Below, piece after piece: positions 18,720 to 27,209 of a stretch of DNA of 64,000 nt. The notes below the pieces were generated by a model. That model saw only the letters and a list, made by a program, of their open reading frames with translations. It searched no databases and was not told where the DNA came from. The position numbers and the translations under genes were made by a program. The stretch is from Cereibacter azotoformans (GTDB lineage: Bacteria > Pseudomonadota > Alphaproteobacteria > Rhodobacterales > Rhodobacteraceae): NCBI GenBank assembly GCA_017599285.1, contig JAGFXX010000001.1:2232001-2296000 (forward strand). The letters run 5' to 3'. The number at the start of each line of letters is the position of its first letter. The first letter of the stretch is position 1.

Positions 18720-19246
18720 CGGCGCGCCTCCGGGCCCGGATGCCGGAACACGAGCGCGGGGCCGTCGCCGGGGAAGGACGCATCCTCGTCACGCACCGCG
18801 CCCAGCCGTTCGGCCAAGGCAAGCGAGCGGACATTGTGCGGATGGATGTAGCTCACCGCCGTCTTCCAGCCGAGGTTCTGAAAGGCATGGCGGCGCGCGG
18901 CCTCGGCCGCCTCGCGGGCGTAGCCCTGCCCCTCGCCCGCCTCGGAAAAGACCGACCAGCCGATCTCATGCTCGGGCCAGCCTTCGGGATACCAGGGCCC
19001 CGCCATGCCCAGCGCCTCGTCGCTGCCGCGCAGGGTGAAGATGAACATGCCGTAGCCGCGCAACACCCAGTGGCCGACCATGTGGCCGAAGGCGCGCCAG
19101 GCCTTGTCCCGCGTGAGCGTGCCGCCGATGTAGCGGACCCGGTCGGACGTGAGGAAGCCCGCGACCGGCTCCCAGTCGCGCGCTGCGGGCATCCGCAGCG
19201 TCAGCCGCTCGGTCGTGATGGCGGGGCTGCCGGTGACGGCGATCAT
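18716..19246 (-). CDS. GNAT-family N-acetyltransferase (second of three)
   Basis: The 176-residue RimJ-type GNAT shows ITTERLTLRMPAARDWEPV, HWVLRGYGMFIFT, the acetyl-CoA loop GEGQGYAREAAEAARRHAF and HPHNVRSLALAERLGA. It shares this architecture with both neighbours, including the VG..GYG.. and ARHAF-type helix. Start and stop overlap the flanking GNAT genes by four bases each. The substrate cannot be predicted. Confidence 0.9.
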   Translation of the reverse strand: MIAVTGSPAITTERLTLRMPAARDWEPVAGFLTSDRVRYIGGTLTRDKAWRAFGHMVGHWVLRGYGMFIFTLRGSDEALGMAGPWYPEGWPEHEIGWSVFSEAGEGQGYAREAAEAARRHAFQNLGWKTAVSYIHPHNVRSLALAERLGAVRDEDASFPGDGPALVFRHPGPEARR

Positions 19247-19779
19247 GCGTAGGCCTCCATCCCGCCATCCTCTTCGCCCGGGTGACGGTAGATGTGGATG
19301 AGGCGCCCGCCCTCCTCCAGCACCCGCTCGAGCGTGGCGCCGAGGCGCCGGGCGAGCGAGAGGCTGCGGAGGTTCTCGGCATCGATCATGGTGATGAGCG
19401 GCCCCATCCCCAACTTGCCCTGCATGTGGTCCCGGACCGCCAGGGCCGCCTCATAGGCATAGCCCTTGCCCTCGTGCCCCTCATAAAGGTGCCAGCCCAG
19501 TTCGGGCTCGGGCCAGCCGATGTGGTTGATGACGCCGACGCGGCCAACGAAGGCGCCCCCGCGGGTGTCCACCGACCACATGCCGTAGCCGCGCAGGGCC
19601 CAGTGGCCGATCCCGGCCAGGAAGATCCGCCAGGTTCCGAAGCTGTCCTGCCGCCCGCCGATGAAGCGCGTGCGGTCGCTCTGGCCAAAGGCGATCATGG
19701 CGGGCAGGTCGCTTTCGCGCGGCCCGCGCAGGACGAGCCTGTCGGTCTCGATCACGGGGATGGGGAAGGGAAGGCTCAT
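19243..19779 (-). CDS. GNAT-family N-acetyltransferase (first of three)
   Basis: The protein is 178 residues from the ATG at 19779 (MSLPFPIPVIETDRLVLRG); a GTG at 19791 would add four residues. Features are HWALRGYGMWSVDTRGGAFVGRVG, PELGWHLYEGHEGKGYAYEAALAVRDHM (acetyl-CoA loop) and DAENLRSLSLARRLGATLERV. It follows ffh by 76 bases and is translationally coupled to the next GNAT. Confidence 0.9.
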   Translation of the reverse strand: MSLPFPIPVIETDRLVLRGPRESDLPAMIAFGQSDRTRFIGGRQDSFGTWRIFLAGIGHWALRGYGMWSVDTRGGAFVGRVGVINHIGWPEPELGWHLYEGHEGKGYAYEAALAVRDHMQGKLGMGPLITMIDAENLRSLSLARRLGATLERVLEEGGRLIHIYRHPGEEDGGMEAYA

Positions 19780-19855
19780 GCGCGCACCCACGGCCCATGC
19801 GCCGACACCCGCGTGCAGGCGGGATCGGTCGCAAAAGCGGACTGCGCGCGAGCCA

Positions 19856-21361
19856 TCATTTCTTCTTGCCCGTGCCCAGGCCCGAGAGGCCCGGCGGCAG
19901 CTTCATCCCGCCCGGCATCCCCGGAAAACCACCCATGCCGCCGGGCATCCGGCCCTTCATGGCCGCGGCGGCGGCCTGCATCTCCTCGGGGCTGATGCCG
20001 GACATGTCGGGCGCACCGCCCTTGCCCATCATCTGCTTGAGGGCCTGCTTCATCATGCCCCCCTTGCCCATCTTCTTCATCATGTCGGCCATCTGCCGGT
20101 GCTGCTTCAGGAGCCGGTTCAGCTCCTGCACCTCGAGCCCGGCGCCGGCCGCGATCCGTTTCTTGCGGCTGGCCTGCAGAAGGTCGGGGTTGGCCCGCTC
20201 CTTCTTGGTCATCGAGTTGATGAGCGCCACCTGGCGGCGGATGAACCTGTCGTCGAAGCCCGCCTCCTCGGCCGCCTTCGACATCTTGCCCATGCCGGGC
20301 ATCATGCCCATCATGCCCTGGATACCGCCCATCTTGAGCATCTGCTCCAGCTGCATCTTCAGGTCGTTCATGTTGAAGAGGCCCTTCTGGAACCGCTTCA
20401 TCATCTTGGCGGCCTGCTCGGCCTCGAACGTCTCCTGCGCCTTCTCGACGAGCGCCACGATGTCGCCCATGCCGAGGATGCGGCCGGCGATCCGATCGGG
20501 CTCGAAGGTCTCGAGCGCGTCCATCTTCTCGCCCAGACCCACGAAGCGGATCGGCTTGCCGGTGACGGCGCGCATCGACAGCGCAGCACCGCCGCGGCCG
20601 TCGCCGTCCATCCGGGTCAGCACCACGCCCGAGATGCCCACCTTGCCGTCGAATTCGGCCGCGACATTCACCGCGTCCTGACCCGTGAGGCCATCGACCA
20701 CCAGCAGCGTCTCGCGCGGCTGGGCCAGATCGCGGACGGCCTGAACCTCGTCCATCAGCACTTCGTCGATGTGCAGGCGGCCGGCGGTGTCCAGCATGAT
20801 CACGTCATAGCCGCCCATCGACCCTTGGGTCTTGGCGCGCTTGGCGATCTGCACCGCGGTCTCGCCCTTGACGATCGGCAGCGTGTCCACCCCGATCTGC
20901 GCGCCGAGGATCTGCAGCTGCTCCATCGCGGCCGGACGGTTGGTGTCGAGCGAGGCCATCAGCACCCGCTTGCCCTGCTTCTCGCTGAGCCGTTTGGCCA
21001 GCTTCGCCGTCGTCGTCGTCTTGCCCGAGCCCTGCAGGCCCACCATCAGGATCGTCGCCGGCGGGTTGTCGATCTTCAGCGCATCGGCCGGACCCTCGCC
21101 GCGCAGCACGGTGACCAGCTCGTCATGGACGATCTTCACGACCTGCTGGCCCGGCGTCACCGACTTGGTGACGCCCTGCCCGGTCGCCTTCTCCTGCACC
21201 CGCTTGACGAAATCGCGCGCGACCGGCAGCGAGACATCCGCCTCGAGCAGCGCCACGCGCACCTCGCGCAGCGCGGTCGCCACGTCGTCCTCGGTCAGCG
21301 CCCCCTGCTTGGTGAGCCGCTCGAACACGCCGCCAAGGCGTTCGGACAGACTTTCGAACAT
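19856..21361 (-). CDS. ffh: Signal recognition particle protein Ffh
   Basis: The 501-residue SRP54 homologue has an N domain, a G domain with GLQGSGKTT (about 108-116), DTAGRLHIDE and GLGEKMDALETF, and a Met-rich M domain that binds 4.5S RNA and signal peptides. The last 60 or so residues are exceptionally rich in Met, Gly and Pro. It targets inner-membrane proteins to the translocon together with FtsY. It is the first gene of the minus-strand series that runs through the GNATs, chorismate mutase and rpsP. Confidence 0.98.
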   Translation of the reverse strand: MFESLSERLGGVFERLTKQGALTEDDVATALREVRVALLEADVSLPVARDFVKRVQEKATGQGVTKSVTPGQQVVKIVHDELVTVLRGEGPADALKIDNPPATILMVGLQGSGKTTTTAKLAKRLSEKQGKRVLMASLDTNRPAAMEQLQILGAQIGVDTLPIVKGETAVQIAKRAKTQGSMGGYDVIMLDTAGRLHIDEVLMDEVQAVRDLAQPRETLLVVDGLTGQDAVNVAAEFDGKVGISGVVLTRMDGDGRGGAALSMRAVTGKPIRFVGLGEKMDALETFEPDRIAGRILGMGDIVALVEKAQETFEAEQAAKMMKRFQKGLFNMNDLKMQLEQMLKMGGIQGMMGMMPGMGKMSKAAEEAGFDDRFIRRQVALINSMTKKERANPDLLQASRKKRIAAGAGLEVQELNRLLKQHRQMADMMKKMGKGGMMKQALKQMMGKGGAPDMSGISPEEMQAAAAAMKGRMPGGMGGFPGMPGGMKLPPGLSGLGTGKKK

Positions 21362-21703
21362 CGCGGTCTCCCCCGACCTGTTGAACTCTGCCCCGACCTA
21401 GGACGGGACGGCCAAAATAACAACGTCACCCATGGGCGCATCGCGCTGATGGGTGGCGATCCCGGACAAGCACCGGGACCGGAGGCTCCAACGGAACTCC
21501 GGAAATCCCTGCGGCGATACGCGTGCCCGCCCGGAGAGTCAAGCCCGCCCGAACGCGAGGGTGCCCCCGCGCGCGCCAGACGCGTCACCCGGCGCTTCTC
21601 GTTGCCGGCCATCGTGACGCGCAGGGAGGTGCCGGCCGTGGCCGGAGTCAGACGAGGGGCCGCGCCTTGCGGACGCGGTCCCGGATGGGTGGCGGTCCGC
21701 CGT
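21362..21703. other. Intergenic stretch between ffh and the DUF805 gene
   Basis: No convincing gene is visible on either strand in these 342 bases. Open frames are GC-rich and lack homology or Shine-Dalgarno sequences. The promoter of ffh should lie in the part nearest 21362, where an AT-richer AAAATAACAACG patch occurs at about 21413-21424. Confidence 0.6.
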
Positions 21704-22348
21704 TCAGGCGCGCTTCACCGGCACGCCATACTTGTTCTCGTGCGGCTGGCCCTCCACGACCAGAAGCAGGACCGTCGCGATCAGGGCAATCAAGGCGCCC
21801 ACGTAGGGAATGAGGCTGATCGCCGTCACAACGAAGATGATCCACCCGGGCTGGCCGAGGTCGTGCAGCCGCCGAAAGTTCACCGCCCAGGACGGGACGA
21901 TCAGCGCGAGAAAGACAATACCCAAGATCACCAGAGGCAGCGTCATTGCCTCGTCTGACCCGGTTGCCGCCGCAGGAATGAACAACAGCGACGGGATCAG
22001 CAGAAGCAGGAAGTAGATCACGCCAAACCCCCAGGCTTCCTTGCGGCGCGCACGACCACTGAAAGCTGCGTACTTGGCAGTGACCGCTCGCCAGCCATAG
22101 CCGAACAATCCCAGATCAGGTTCGACCTTGCCCACGTAACTGCCTTGATGGGCAGCCGCGGCCCCGCCGATCACATAGATGTCGCGCGCGGCGCCGTTCC
22201 GCGGCTCGAAATCGACTTCCGCTCCCACCGCTGGCCGGACCGGCTGCTTCAGGTCCTGCTGGCTGAAGTCATAGCGATGGCCGTCCGCGCCGGAAATCCG
22301 GCCGGTCGAGGTGGCGTTGTCGAAAAAGATCACTCGTCCTTGCATCAT
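21704..22348 (-). CDS. DUF805 membrane protein with N-terminal cold-shock-like (OB-fold) domain
   Basis: The protein is 214 residues from the ATG at 22348 (a second ATG follows directly), with AGGGA upstream on the minus strand. Residues 2-60 (GRVIFFDNATSTGRISGADG, YDFSQQDL, GAEVDFEP, ARDIYVI) follow the pattern of a cold-shock/OB-fold domain. The rest is a DUF805 unit: YAAFSGRARRKEAWGFGVIYF, several membrane helices, and NFRRLHDLGQPGW. DUF805 proteins are inner-membrane proteins of unknown function. The combination suggests a membrane-tethered nucleic-acid or ligand binder, which is inference. Confidence 0.85.
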   Translation of the reverse strand: MMQGRVIFFDNATSTGRISGADGHRYDFSQQDLKQPVRPAVGAEVDFEPRNGAARDIYVIGGAAAAHQGSYVGKVEPDLGLFGYGWRAVTAKYAAFSGRARRKEAWGFGVIYFLLLLIPSLLFIPAAATGSDEAMTLPLVILGIVFLALIVPSWAVNFRRLHDLGQPGWIIFVVTAISLIPYVGALIALIATVLLLVVEGQPHENKYGVPVKRA

Positions 22349-22685
22349 CAAGTCCCTGGTACTGAAATCAGAAGTTCGTCCCGGCAGCGGAGACTGCCGG
22401 ACATATGCGGCAGGATTGCGGCTCGAACCGCAAGGGTCCGGACACACATCCGGATACTGCCTCGCGTGGGCGGTGCTGGACAGTGCATGACTCGGTAAAA
22501 GGCGGGATGTGGCACCCGCATCGCACCCAACCCTCTTGCCCGGTCGAGCGGCCGATCAAGGCGTCGGCGCTGCGGTGGGTGCAGGATCCGCAAGGCGGGA
22601 CATGCAGGAGCCACCGGCCAAACCGAGCCTGAAAGAACGCCCTCCGCTACGAAAGGCGGGCTGTTCAAAACTTCATGCGGGAAAT
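22349..22685. other. Intergenic stretch between the DUF805 gene and tRNA-Pro
   Basis: I see no gene in these 337 bases. A seven-pair hairpin CCGGCAG/CTGCCGG lies at 22381-22400 and a TCCGGA repeat at about 22436-22453. Part of the region should contain the DUF805 promoter and the tRNA 3' trailer. Confidence 0.55.
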
Positions 22686-22762
22686 TGGTCGGAGCGAGAG
22701 GATTCGAACCTCCGACCCCCTGCTCCCGAAGCAGGTGCGCTACCAGGCTGCGCTACGCTCCG
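22686..22762 (-). tRNA. tRNA-Pro (anticodon CGG)
   Basis: Read on the minus strand, a 77-base cloverleaf is complete. The acceptor stem CGGAGCG pairs with CGCTCCG, the D-arm is present, the anticodon stem CCTGC/GCAGG encloses the loop TTCGGGA (anticodon CGG), and the T-arm contains GGTTCGAATCC. The discriminator is A, followed by an encoded CCA. It reads the Pro codon CCG, which is frequent in this GC-rich genome. Confidence 0.96.
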
Positions 22763-22823
22763 ACCGTGGCGTGCGGAATAGATCGTCGCGCACGCGAATG
22801 CAAGGGGGTCCGCGCGCTTTTCG

Positions 22824-23777
22824 CTACGCGCCGTCTCGCGTGTCGCGACGGCGGAGCAGACGCGGCATGAGCCCGACCTCGGGGCGCAGGCGCGTCTGGC
22901 TCGCCGGACGGTGCTCGGACACGTTGCGGCGTGCCTCGCGCCCCACGATGTAGAGGCCACTCGCGATGATCACCCCCGCCCCGAGCCACGTCCAGACATC
23001 AGCGCGCTCGCCGAAAACCAGCCATCCGAAGATCGCGGCCCAGATCATCTGCGAATATTGCATGGGCGCCACGATCACGGCCTCGGCCATGCGATAGGCC
23101 GCGATGGTGAGCAGCATCGCCACAAGACTGAAGACCGCGATGATGCCCATCATGCCCAGATGCTCGAGCGGCATGGGCCGATAGACGAACGGCAGCGCGA
23201 GGCCCAGGACGAAGAAGTTGGCCACCATCGGATAGAGGAGCAGCACCACGGACCGCTCATCCTGGCCGATCTTGCGCACGATGACCGATCCCAGCGACGA
23301 GGTGGCCGCGGCGAGGAGTGCGGCCCCATGCCCCAGGCTCAGCGGCTCGGCGCCCGGGCGCAGCACGATCAGGACACCGCAGAGCCCCGCCGCGATGGCG
23401 CAGCCGCGGTGGAGGCCGATCGTCTCGCCGAGCAACGGAATGGCGAGCAGCGTCACGAGAAGCGGCATGGTGAAGAGGATCGCGTAGGTCTGCGCCAGGG
23501 GCAACACCGAGAAGGCATAGAAGGCGCAGAGGGCCGTCGTCACGATGCAGCCCGTGCGCAGCAGCACCCACCAGGGATGGCGGGGCCTGAGGTTGCCCGA
23601 AACCCGGTCGCGCATCAGGATGATCGTGGCGAGCGGGAAGCCCAGGAGCGTCGCGAAGAACAGGATCTGGACAGCCGAATAGTCGCGACCGAGGAGCTTC
23701 ACCACGACGTCGTGGGTGGCGTAGATCGCGAATGCCAGCAGCGCGAGAAACGCGCCGCGCGTGTTGGATTTGGCCAC
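22824..23777 (-). CDS. DMT-superfamily (EamA) transporter
   Basis: The protein is 317 residues if started at the GTG at 23777, where homology begins (AKSNTRGAFLALLAFAIYATHDVVVKLL); no ATG lies near. Ten hydrophobic segments in two EamA repeats are visible, with LPLAQTYAILFTMPLLVTLLAIPLLGE in the first and AEAVIVAPMQYSQMIWAAIFGWLVFGE in the second. EamA proteins export metabolites or drugs; the substrate is unknown. Upstream codons to 24122 read into leuB antisense and are not real. The C-terminus is hydrophilic and basic. Confidence 0.9.
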   Translation of the reverse strand: MAKSNTRGAFLALLAFAIYATHDVVVKLLGRDYSAVQILFFATLLGFPLATIILMRDRVSGNLRPRHPWWVLLRTGCIVTTALCAFYAFSVLPLAQTYAILFTMPLLVTLLAIPLLGETIGLHRGCAIAAGLCGVLIVLRPGAEPLSLGHGAALLAAATSSLGSVIVRKIGQDERSVVLLLYPMVANFFVLGLALPFVYRPMPLEHLGMMGIIAVFSLVAMLLTIAAYRMAEAVIVAPMQYSQMIWAAIFGWLVFGERADVWTWLGAGVIIASGLYIVGREARRNVSEHRPASQTRLRPEVGLMPRLLRRRDTRDGA

Positions 23778-23859
23778 GGGAAGGGACCGCCGCTTGCTTT
23801 CGGGAAGGTTCGGCGCACCATTGCCCGGAACCGCCGCGAGCGCAAGCGGCCGCCGGATA

Positions 23860-23885
23860 AAAAGGGGCGGCGGGCCGCCCCTTTT
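23860..23885 (-). terminator. Intrinsic terminator after leuB
   Basis: AAAAGGGGCGG at 23860-23870 pairs with CCGCCCCTTTT at 23875-23885 over a CGGG loop. On the minus strand the stem runs into TTTTTAT, a good U-tract. It begins eight bases past the leuB stop. Confidence 0.85.
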
Positions 23886-23892
23886 CAGCGGA

Positions 23893-25002
23893 TCACAGGC
23901 TTGCGTCGAGCGCCGCGAGGATCGCGTCGCCCATGCCCGAGGTCGAGACCGGCGTGCCGCCCTCGGGGCCCATGAGGTCGGCGGTGCGGATGCCGTCGGC
24001 CAGCACCTTCTCGACCGCCTTCTCGAGGCGCGTGGCCTCGTCGCCCATGTCGAACGAATAGCGCAGCGCCATGGCAAAGCTGAGGATGCAGGCGATCGGG
24101 TTGGCCTTGCCCTGCCCGGCAATGTCGGGAGCCGAACCGTGCACGGGCTCGTAAAGCGCCTTGGGGCGACCGTTCGCCATCGGCGCGCCCAGGGAGGCCG
24201 AGGGCAGCATCCCCAGCGAACCCGTCAGCATGGCGGCGCAGTCGGACAGGATGTCGCCGAACAGGTTGTCGGTCACGATCACGTCGAACTGGCGCGGCCA
24301 CCGCACAAGCTGCATGGCGCCATTGTCGGCATACATGTGGCTCAGCTCGACATCCGGATATTCGTTGTCGTGGACCCACCGCAGCTCTTCCCGCCAGAGG
24401 ATGCCCGACTCCATGACGTTGGCCTTCTCCATCGAGCAGACCTTGTTGTTGCGCCGGCGGGCAAGCTCGAAGGCCGAGCGGGCCACGCGGCGGATTTCCT
24501 CGGTCGTGTAGCGCTGGGTGTTGATGCCGACGCGGCCGCCCTCATTGTCCGGGAAGATCCCGCGCGGTTCGCCGAAATAGACGCCCGAGGTCAGTTCCCG
24601 CACGATCATGATGTCGAGCCCGGCCACGATCTCGCGCTTGAGGCTCGAGAACTCGGCCAGCGCGTCGAAGCACTGGGCGGGGCGCAGGTTGGAATAGAGG
24701 TCCATCTCCTTGCGCAGGCGCAGGAGGCCACGCTCGGGCTTTACCGAGAAATCCAGCACGTCGTATTTCGGCCCCCCCACGGCGCCGAGCAGAACCGCAT
24801 CCACCTCCTGCGCCTTGGCCATGGTGGCATCCGCCAGGGGCACGCCGTGAACGTCATAGGCCGCGCCCCCGACGAGATCCTCGGACAGGTCGAAGGTCAC
24901 GCCGCGCTTCTCACCGAACCAGCCGATGATGCGTTTCACCTCGGCCATGACTTCGGGACCGATGCCGTCGCCGGCGAGGATGAGAAGGGAGGGATTGGCC
25001 AA
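23893..25002 (-). CDS. leuB: 3-isopropylmalate dehydrogenase
   Basis: The 369-residue protein starts at a TTG (25002) with AGGAG eight bases upstream. The family blocks are present: [44 protein letters not shown] (catalytic Lys), [10 protein letters not shown] and [18 protein letters not shown]. It oxidatively decarboxylates 3-isopropylmalate in leucine synthesis. leuC and leuD lie on the same strand upstream at 27.2-29.3 kb, separated from leuB by two unrelated genes, so it may have its own promoter. Confidence 0.98.
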   Translation of the reverse strand: MANPSLLILAGDGIGPEVMAEVKRIIGWFGEKRGVTFDLSEDLVGGAAYDVHGVPLADATMAKAQEVDAVLLGAVGGPKYDVLDFSVKPERGLLRLRKEMDLYSNLRPAQCFDALAEFSSLKREIVAGLDIMIVRELTSGVYFGEPRGIFPDNEGGRVGINTQRYTTEEIRRVARSAFELARRRNNKVCSMEKANVMESGILWREELRWVHDNEYPDVELSHMYADNGAMQLVRWPRQFDVIVTDNLFGDILSDCAAMLTGSLGMLPSASLGAPMANGRPKALYEPVHGSAPDIAGQGKANPIACILSFAMALRYSFDMGDEATRLEKAVEKVLADGIRTADLMGPEGGTPVSTSGMGDAILAALDASL

Positions 25003-25129
25003 GGGACGCTCCTGCTAGCAATGGGATGTGCCGTGGCTACGCTCTCGCCCCTGTCGGGTCAAGCATCGCCCCCTCGGGGCCACGGGTGCCGGAGCCCGAT
25101 GGGCAACGGCCCTTGTGGCGGCCGCGCCG

Positions 25130-26263
25130 TCAGGGAGGCTCAAGCTCCACCCAGACCGGGCGGTGGCGCGAGGCCCGCGCGACGACATGTGCCAGCGGAT
25201 CCTCGGGCGGTGGCCAGAGGACGCCGGAGCGCAGCACCCGCAAGCCGCGATCCGGCAGGATATAGTCCGTCCGCAGCAGACCCGGTCCGTTCGCGGCCCG
25301 GAAGTCGGCCGTGGCAAGGCTGCCGTCCGGCCCCGCCGGGGCCGGATCCCGCAGGCCTGGATAGGCCAGCAGGGCACGGATGGCACCCTGCGCCCCGTCT
25401 CCGGCCGAAGGGTCGATGTTGGCCTTGCCCATCAGAAGAACCGGGCCCTGCGGCGGCGCATGAGGCAGCCGCCCCTCCAGCAGGTGCAGCCAGAACAGGG
25501 CCTCATCTCCGCCGCGCCGCCCGTTTCGATCTTCCGGGCCATCGAAGATCGGCGGCGTGGCCGACCAGAGCAGAAGCCGCAGATCCGGCCCGTCCGGCAG
25601 GCGCAGGGGGACGTCCCAGTGGCCGGTCGTGGACAGACGCTGCACCGCCCGCGCCTCGGGCGCCATGGGGGGCAGGTTGGCCGCGGGCAGATCGCGCCAG
25701 AGGACATCGGAGAAGTCGCGCGCCTCTCCGAGCGGCAGCCGCGACAGAAGCGCCATCCCCCCCTGCCCCGAGAACCGGCCCCACCCCTGCGCGTCGCCCG
25801 CACCTCCGCGCCGGCCATCGCCGTCGAGGTCGAGCCCGGTCTGGAGCCCCGTGTTGGGCCTCAGCGCGAACAGATGGGGATAGAGGTCACCGGCCAGCGC
25901 CCGCACCGCGAGATGGCCGGCATCATAGTCCACATCGAGCAGCAGGAGCACATCGGCATCGAGCGCCTCGATCACCTGACGAACCGCGAGGATCTGCGGA
26001 TCCTCTCCCCTCAGGATGTCGCGAAGCAGCAGGCCGGGCCCCTTCCGCGACAGCCCGGCATCCCATACGGCGAAGCGAAGGACCTCTGCGCCGGCCGCTC
26101 GCGGCAGGAGCAGGAGGAGCGCGATCAGACAGGCACAAAGCCCGCGTTGCCAATCATCTCTCCCATGCGCCGCTTCTCGCGGATCATCTGCGCGATACGG
26201 GCCATGCCCACGCCGCGCATGAAGAGACTTGCCGGAAGGAAGGCCCATGCCGCCGTCGTCCAC
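25130..26263 (-). CDS. Endonuclease/exonuclease/phosphatase-family protein with altered active site
   Basis: The exported EEP-fold protein has a hydrophobic signal (CLIALLLLLPRAAGA) then EVLRFAVWDAGL, LDADVLLLLDVDYD, TGLDLDGDGR, RTDYILPDRGLRVL and ASRHRPVWVEL. The usual GDFN metal/catalytic motif reads GKANID, so the acidic residue is lost and activity is doubtful. The start is uncertain. The only ATGs (26263 and 26248) lie 120-140 bases inside the upstream gene. A CTG at 26128 overlaps that gene's stop as CTGA and would give a 332-residue protein beginning directly with the signal peptide. Confidence 0.8.
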   Translation of the reverse strand: MDDGGMGLPSGKSLHARRGHGPYRADDPREAAHGRDDWQRGLCACLIALLLLLPRAAGAEVLRFAVWDAGLSRKGPGLLLRDILRGEDPQILAVRQVIEALDADVLLLLDVDYDAGHLAVRALAGDLYPHLFALRPNTGLQTGLDLDGDGRRGGAGDAQGWGRFSGQGGMALLSRLPLGEARDFSDVLWRDLPAANLPPMAPEARAVQRLSTTGHWDVPLRLPDGPDLRLLLWSATPPIFDGPEDRNGRRGGDEALFWLHLLEGRLPHAPPQGPVLLMGKANIDPSAGDGAQGAIRALLAYPGLRDPAPAGPDGSLATADFRAANGPGLLRTDYILPDRGLRVLRSGVLWPPPEDPLAHVVARASRHRPVWVELEPP

Positions 26264-26961
26264 ACCAGGGTCTGTGGCGATTCCAGCGTCAGCGGATCGA
26301 GCCCGCTGCTGCCCATCTTCACCACCGTCGGGATCAGGAATGGCAGCAGAAAGCCTAAGGCCACGTTAAGACGCGCGTCCCGCTGAAGGCGTTGCACCAC
26401 GTCTCCGCCGGCCGTGGCCTCGAAGGTGGGCAGGTTGACCCAGACGTTGAAGGCGGCGTGGCGCGAGGGCCAGCGGTTCAGCCGGATCACCGCCACGAAG
26501 ACGGCAATGGCGGCCGTGGCCACGAGATAGGCGATGCCCGCCGCGTTGCGCACCGCCTCCAGATCCTCCTGCGTGGCGCCCTCCGAGAGCATCAGGGTGG
26601 CAAGCCGGACGGGGCTGTAGGGAAAATCCATTGCATCGCCGATGGCGGCAGCCACCGCCGCGAAGAGCGTGGTCAGCGTGGAGGGGTCGCTTGCGTCCCG
26701 CTGCATCAGCGTGAGCGACAGGACCAGCACGAAGAGCAGCGCGTAACGCAGCCGGTTGAAGGGGGGCGCATCTCGGAACTCCACCAGCCCGGGATAGGTC
26801 GCGTTGTATTCGACAAAGGTGAGGACGCCCCCGAACAGGGCGACGAGGGCCACCATCTGCTTGCCGTCCGGGCCTACGCCCGGCAGCAGGATCGAGGGGG
26901 TCGCCAGAAGAATGACGACGAGAAACGCGCGCAGGAGCGCGCCCGCCAGCCTTGGAATCAC
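26125..26961 (-). CDS. Uncharacterised multi-pass membrane protein
   Basis: I cannot assign a family. The 278-residue protein has about six hydrophobic segments: MIPRLAGALLRAFLVVILLATPSILL, MVALVALFGGVLTFVEYN, LRYALLFVLVLSLTLM, IAYLVATAAIAVFVAVI, VALGFLLPFLIPTVV and TLVWTTAAWAFLPASLFM. A basic C-terminus follows (RIAQMIREKRRMGEMIGN). It overlaps the EEP-family gene, which follows at once and is probably co-transcribed. Some Rhodobacterales carry the same pair. No function is evident. Confidence 0.75.
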   Translation of the reverse strand: MIPRLAGALLRAFLVVILLATPSILLPGVGPDGKQMVALVALFGGVLTFVEYNATYPGLVEFRDAPPFNRLRYALLFVLVLSLTLMQRDASDPSTLTTLFAAVAAAIGDAMDFPYSPVRLATLMLSEGATQEDLEAVRNAAGIAYLVATAAIAVFVAVIRLNRWPSRHAAFNVWVNLPTFEATAGGDVVQRLQRDARLNVALGFLLPFLIPTVVKMGSSGLDPLTLESPQTLVWTTAAWAFLPASLFMRGVGMARIAQMIREKRRMGEMIGNAGFVPV

Positions 26962-27066
26962 GTCCGTCCCACCCCTATCCGGATTGCCCGGAGCACCTGC
27001 CCCGGCCTGTTTCCGAAATTTCCCGCTCGTTTCGGCGGGTTGTCATGTCTCTGCTCAAATTGCCGT

Positions 27067-27086
27067 CTTCCACTTTCGGCCGCAAT
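27067..27086 (-). terminator. Terminator after leuD
   Basis: The hairpin itself is at 27167-27186: AGGCCGCC pairs with GGCGGCCT over a CGAA loop, 24 bases beyond the leuD stop. On the minus strand it runs into TTTTATTACC, a U-tract. Coordinates of this entry are replaced by the next one; the low confidence here reflects that. Confidence 0.02.
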
Positions 27087-27131
27087 CTGGGGTAAGAGTA
27101 AGCTAACCTTTGTGACGTAATCGGGGAGATT

Positions 27132-27161
27132 GTGTCGCCGAACTGCACCAAAAGGAGGTAA
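27132..27161 (+). CDS. Possible nine-codon small ORF ending in a Shine-Dalgarno sequence
   Basis: GTG at 27132 opens a tiny frame, MSPNCTKRR-stop, whose last codons plus stop spell AAGGAGGT, the perfect anti-SD complement. GGGGAG lies only three bases upstream of the GTG, which is short. No ATG, GTG or TTG follows the SD at a useful distance. It may be a leader peptide, a ribosome-binding decoy or chance. There is no homology I can name. Confidence 0.2.
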   Translation: MSPNCTKRR

Positions 27162-27166
27162 TAAAA

Positions 27167-27186
27167 AGGCCGCCCGAAGGCGGCCT
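27167..27186 (-). terminator. Intrinsic terminator after leuD
   Basis: AGGCCGCC at 27167-27174 pairs with GGCGGCCT at 27179-27186 over a CGAA tetraloop, 24 bases beyond the leuD stop. On the minus strand a run of Ts (TTTTAT) follows the stem. This is the leuCD transcription end. Confidence 0.8.
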
Positions 27187-27209
27187 CTCATCCATAGGTG
27201 GACAGGGCT

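Noticed and set aside
22824-24122. A 432-codon version of the DMT transporter
   Set aside because: Codons upstream of 23777 are antisense to leuB and the terminator; EamA homology begins at the GTG.
27067-27086. A first placing of the leuD terminator
   Set aside because: I mis-entered the coordinates by 100 bases. The correct hairpin is at 27167-27186, listed separately; disregard the low-confidence entry.
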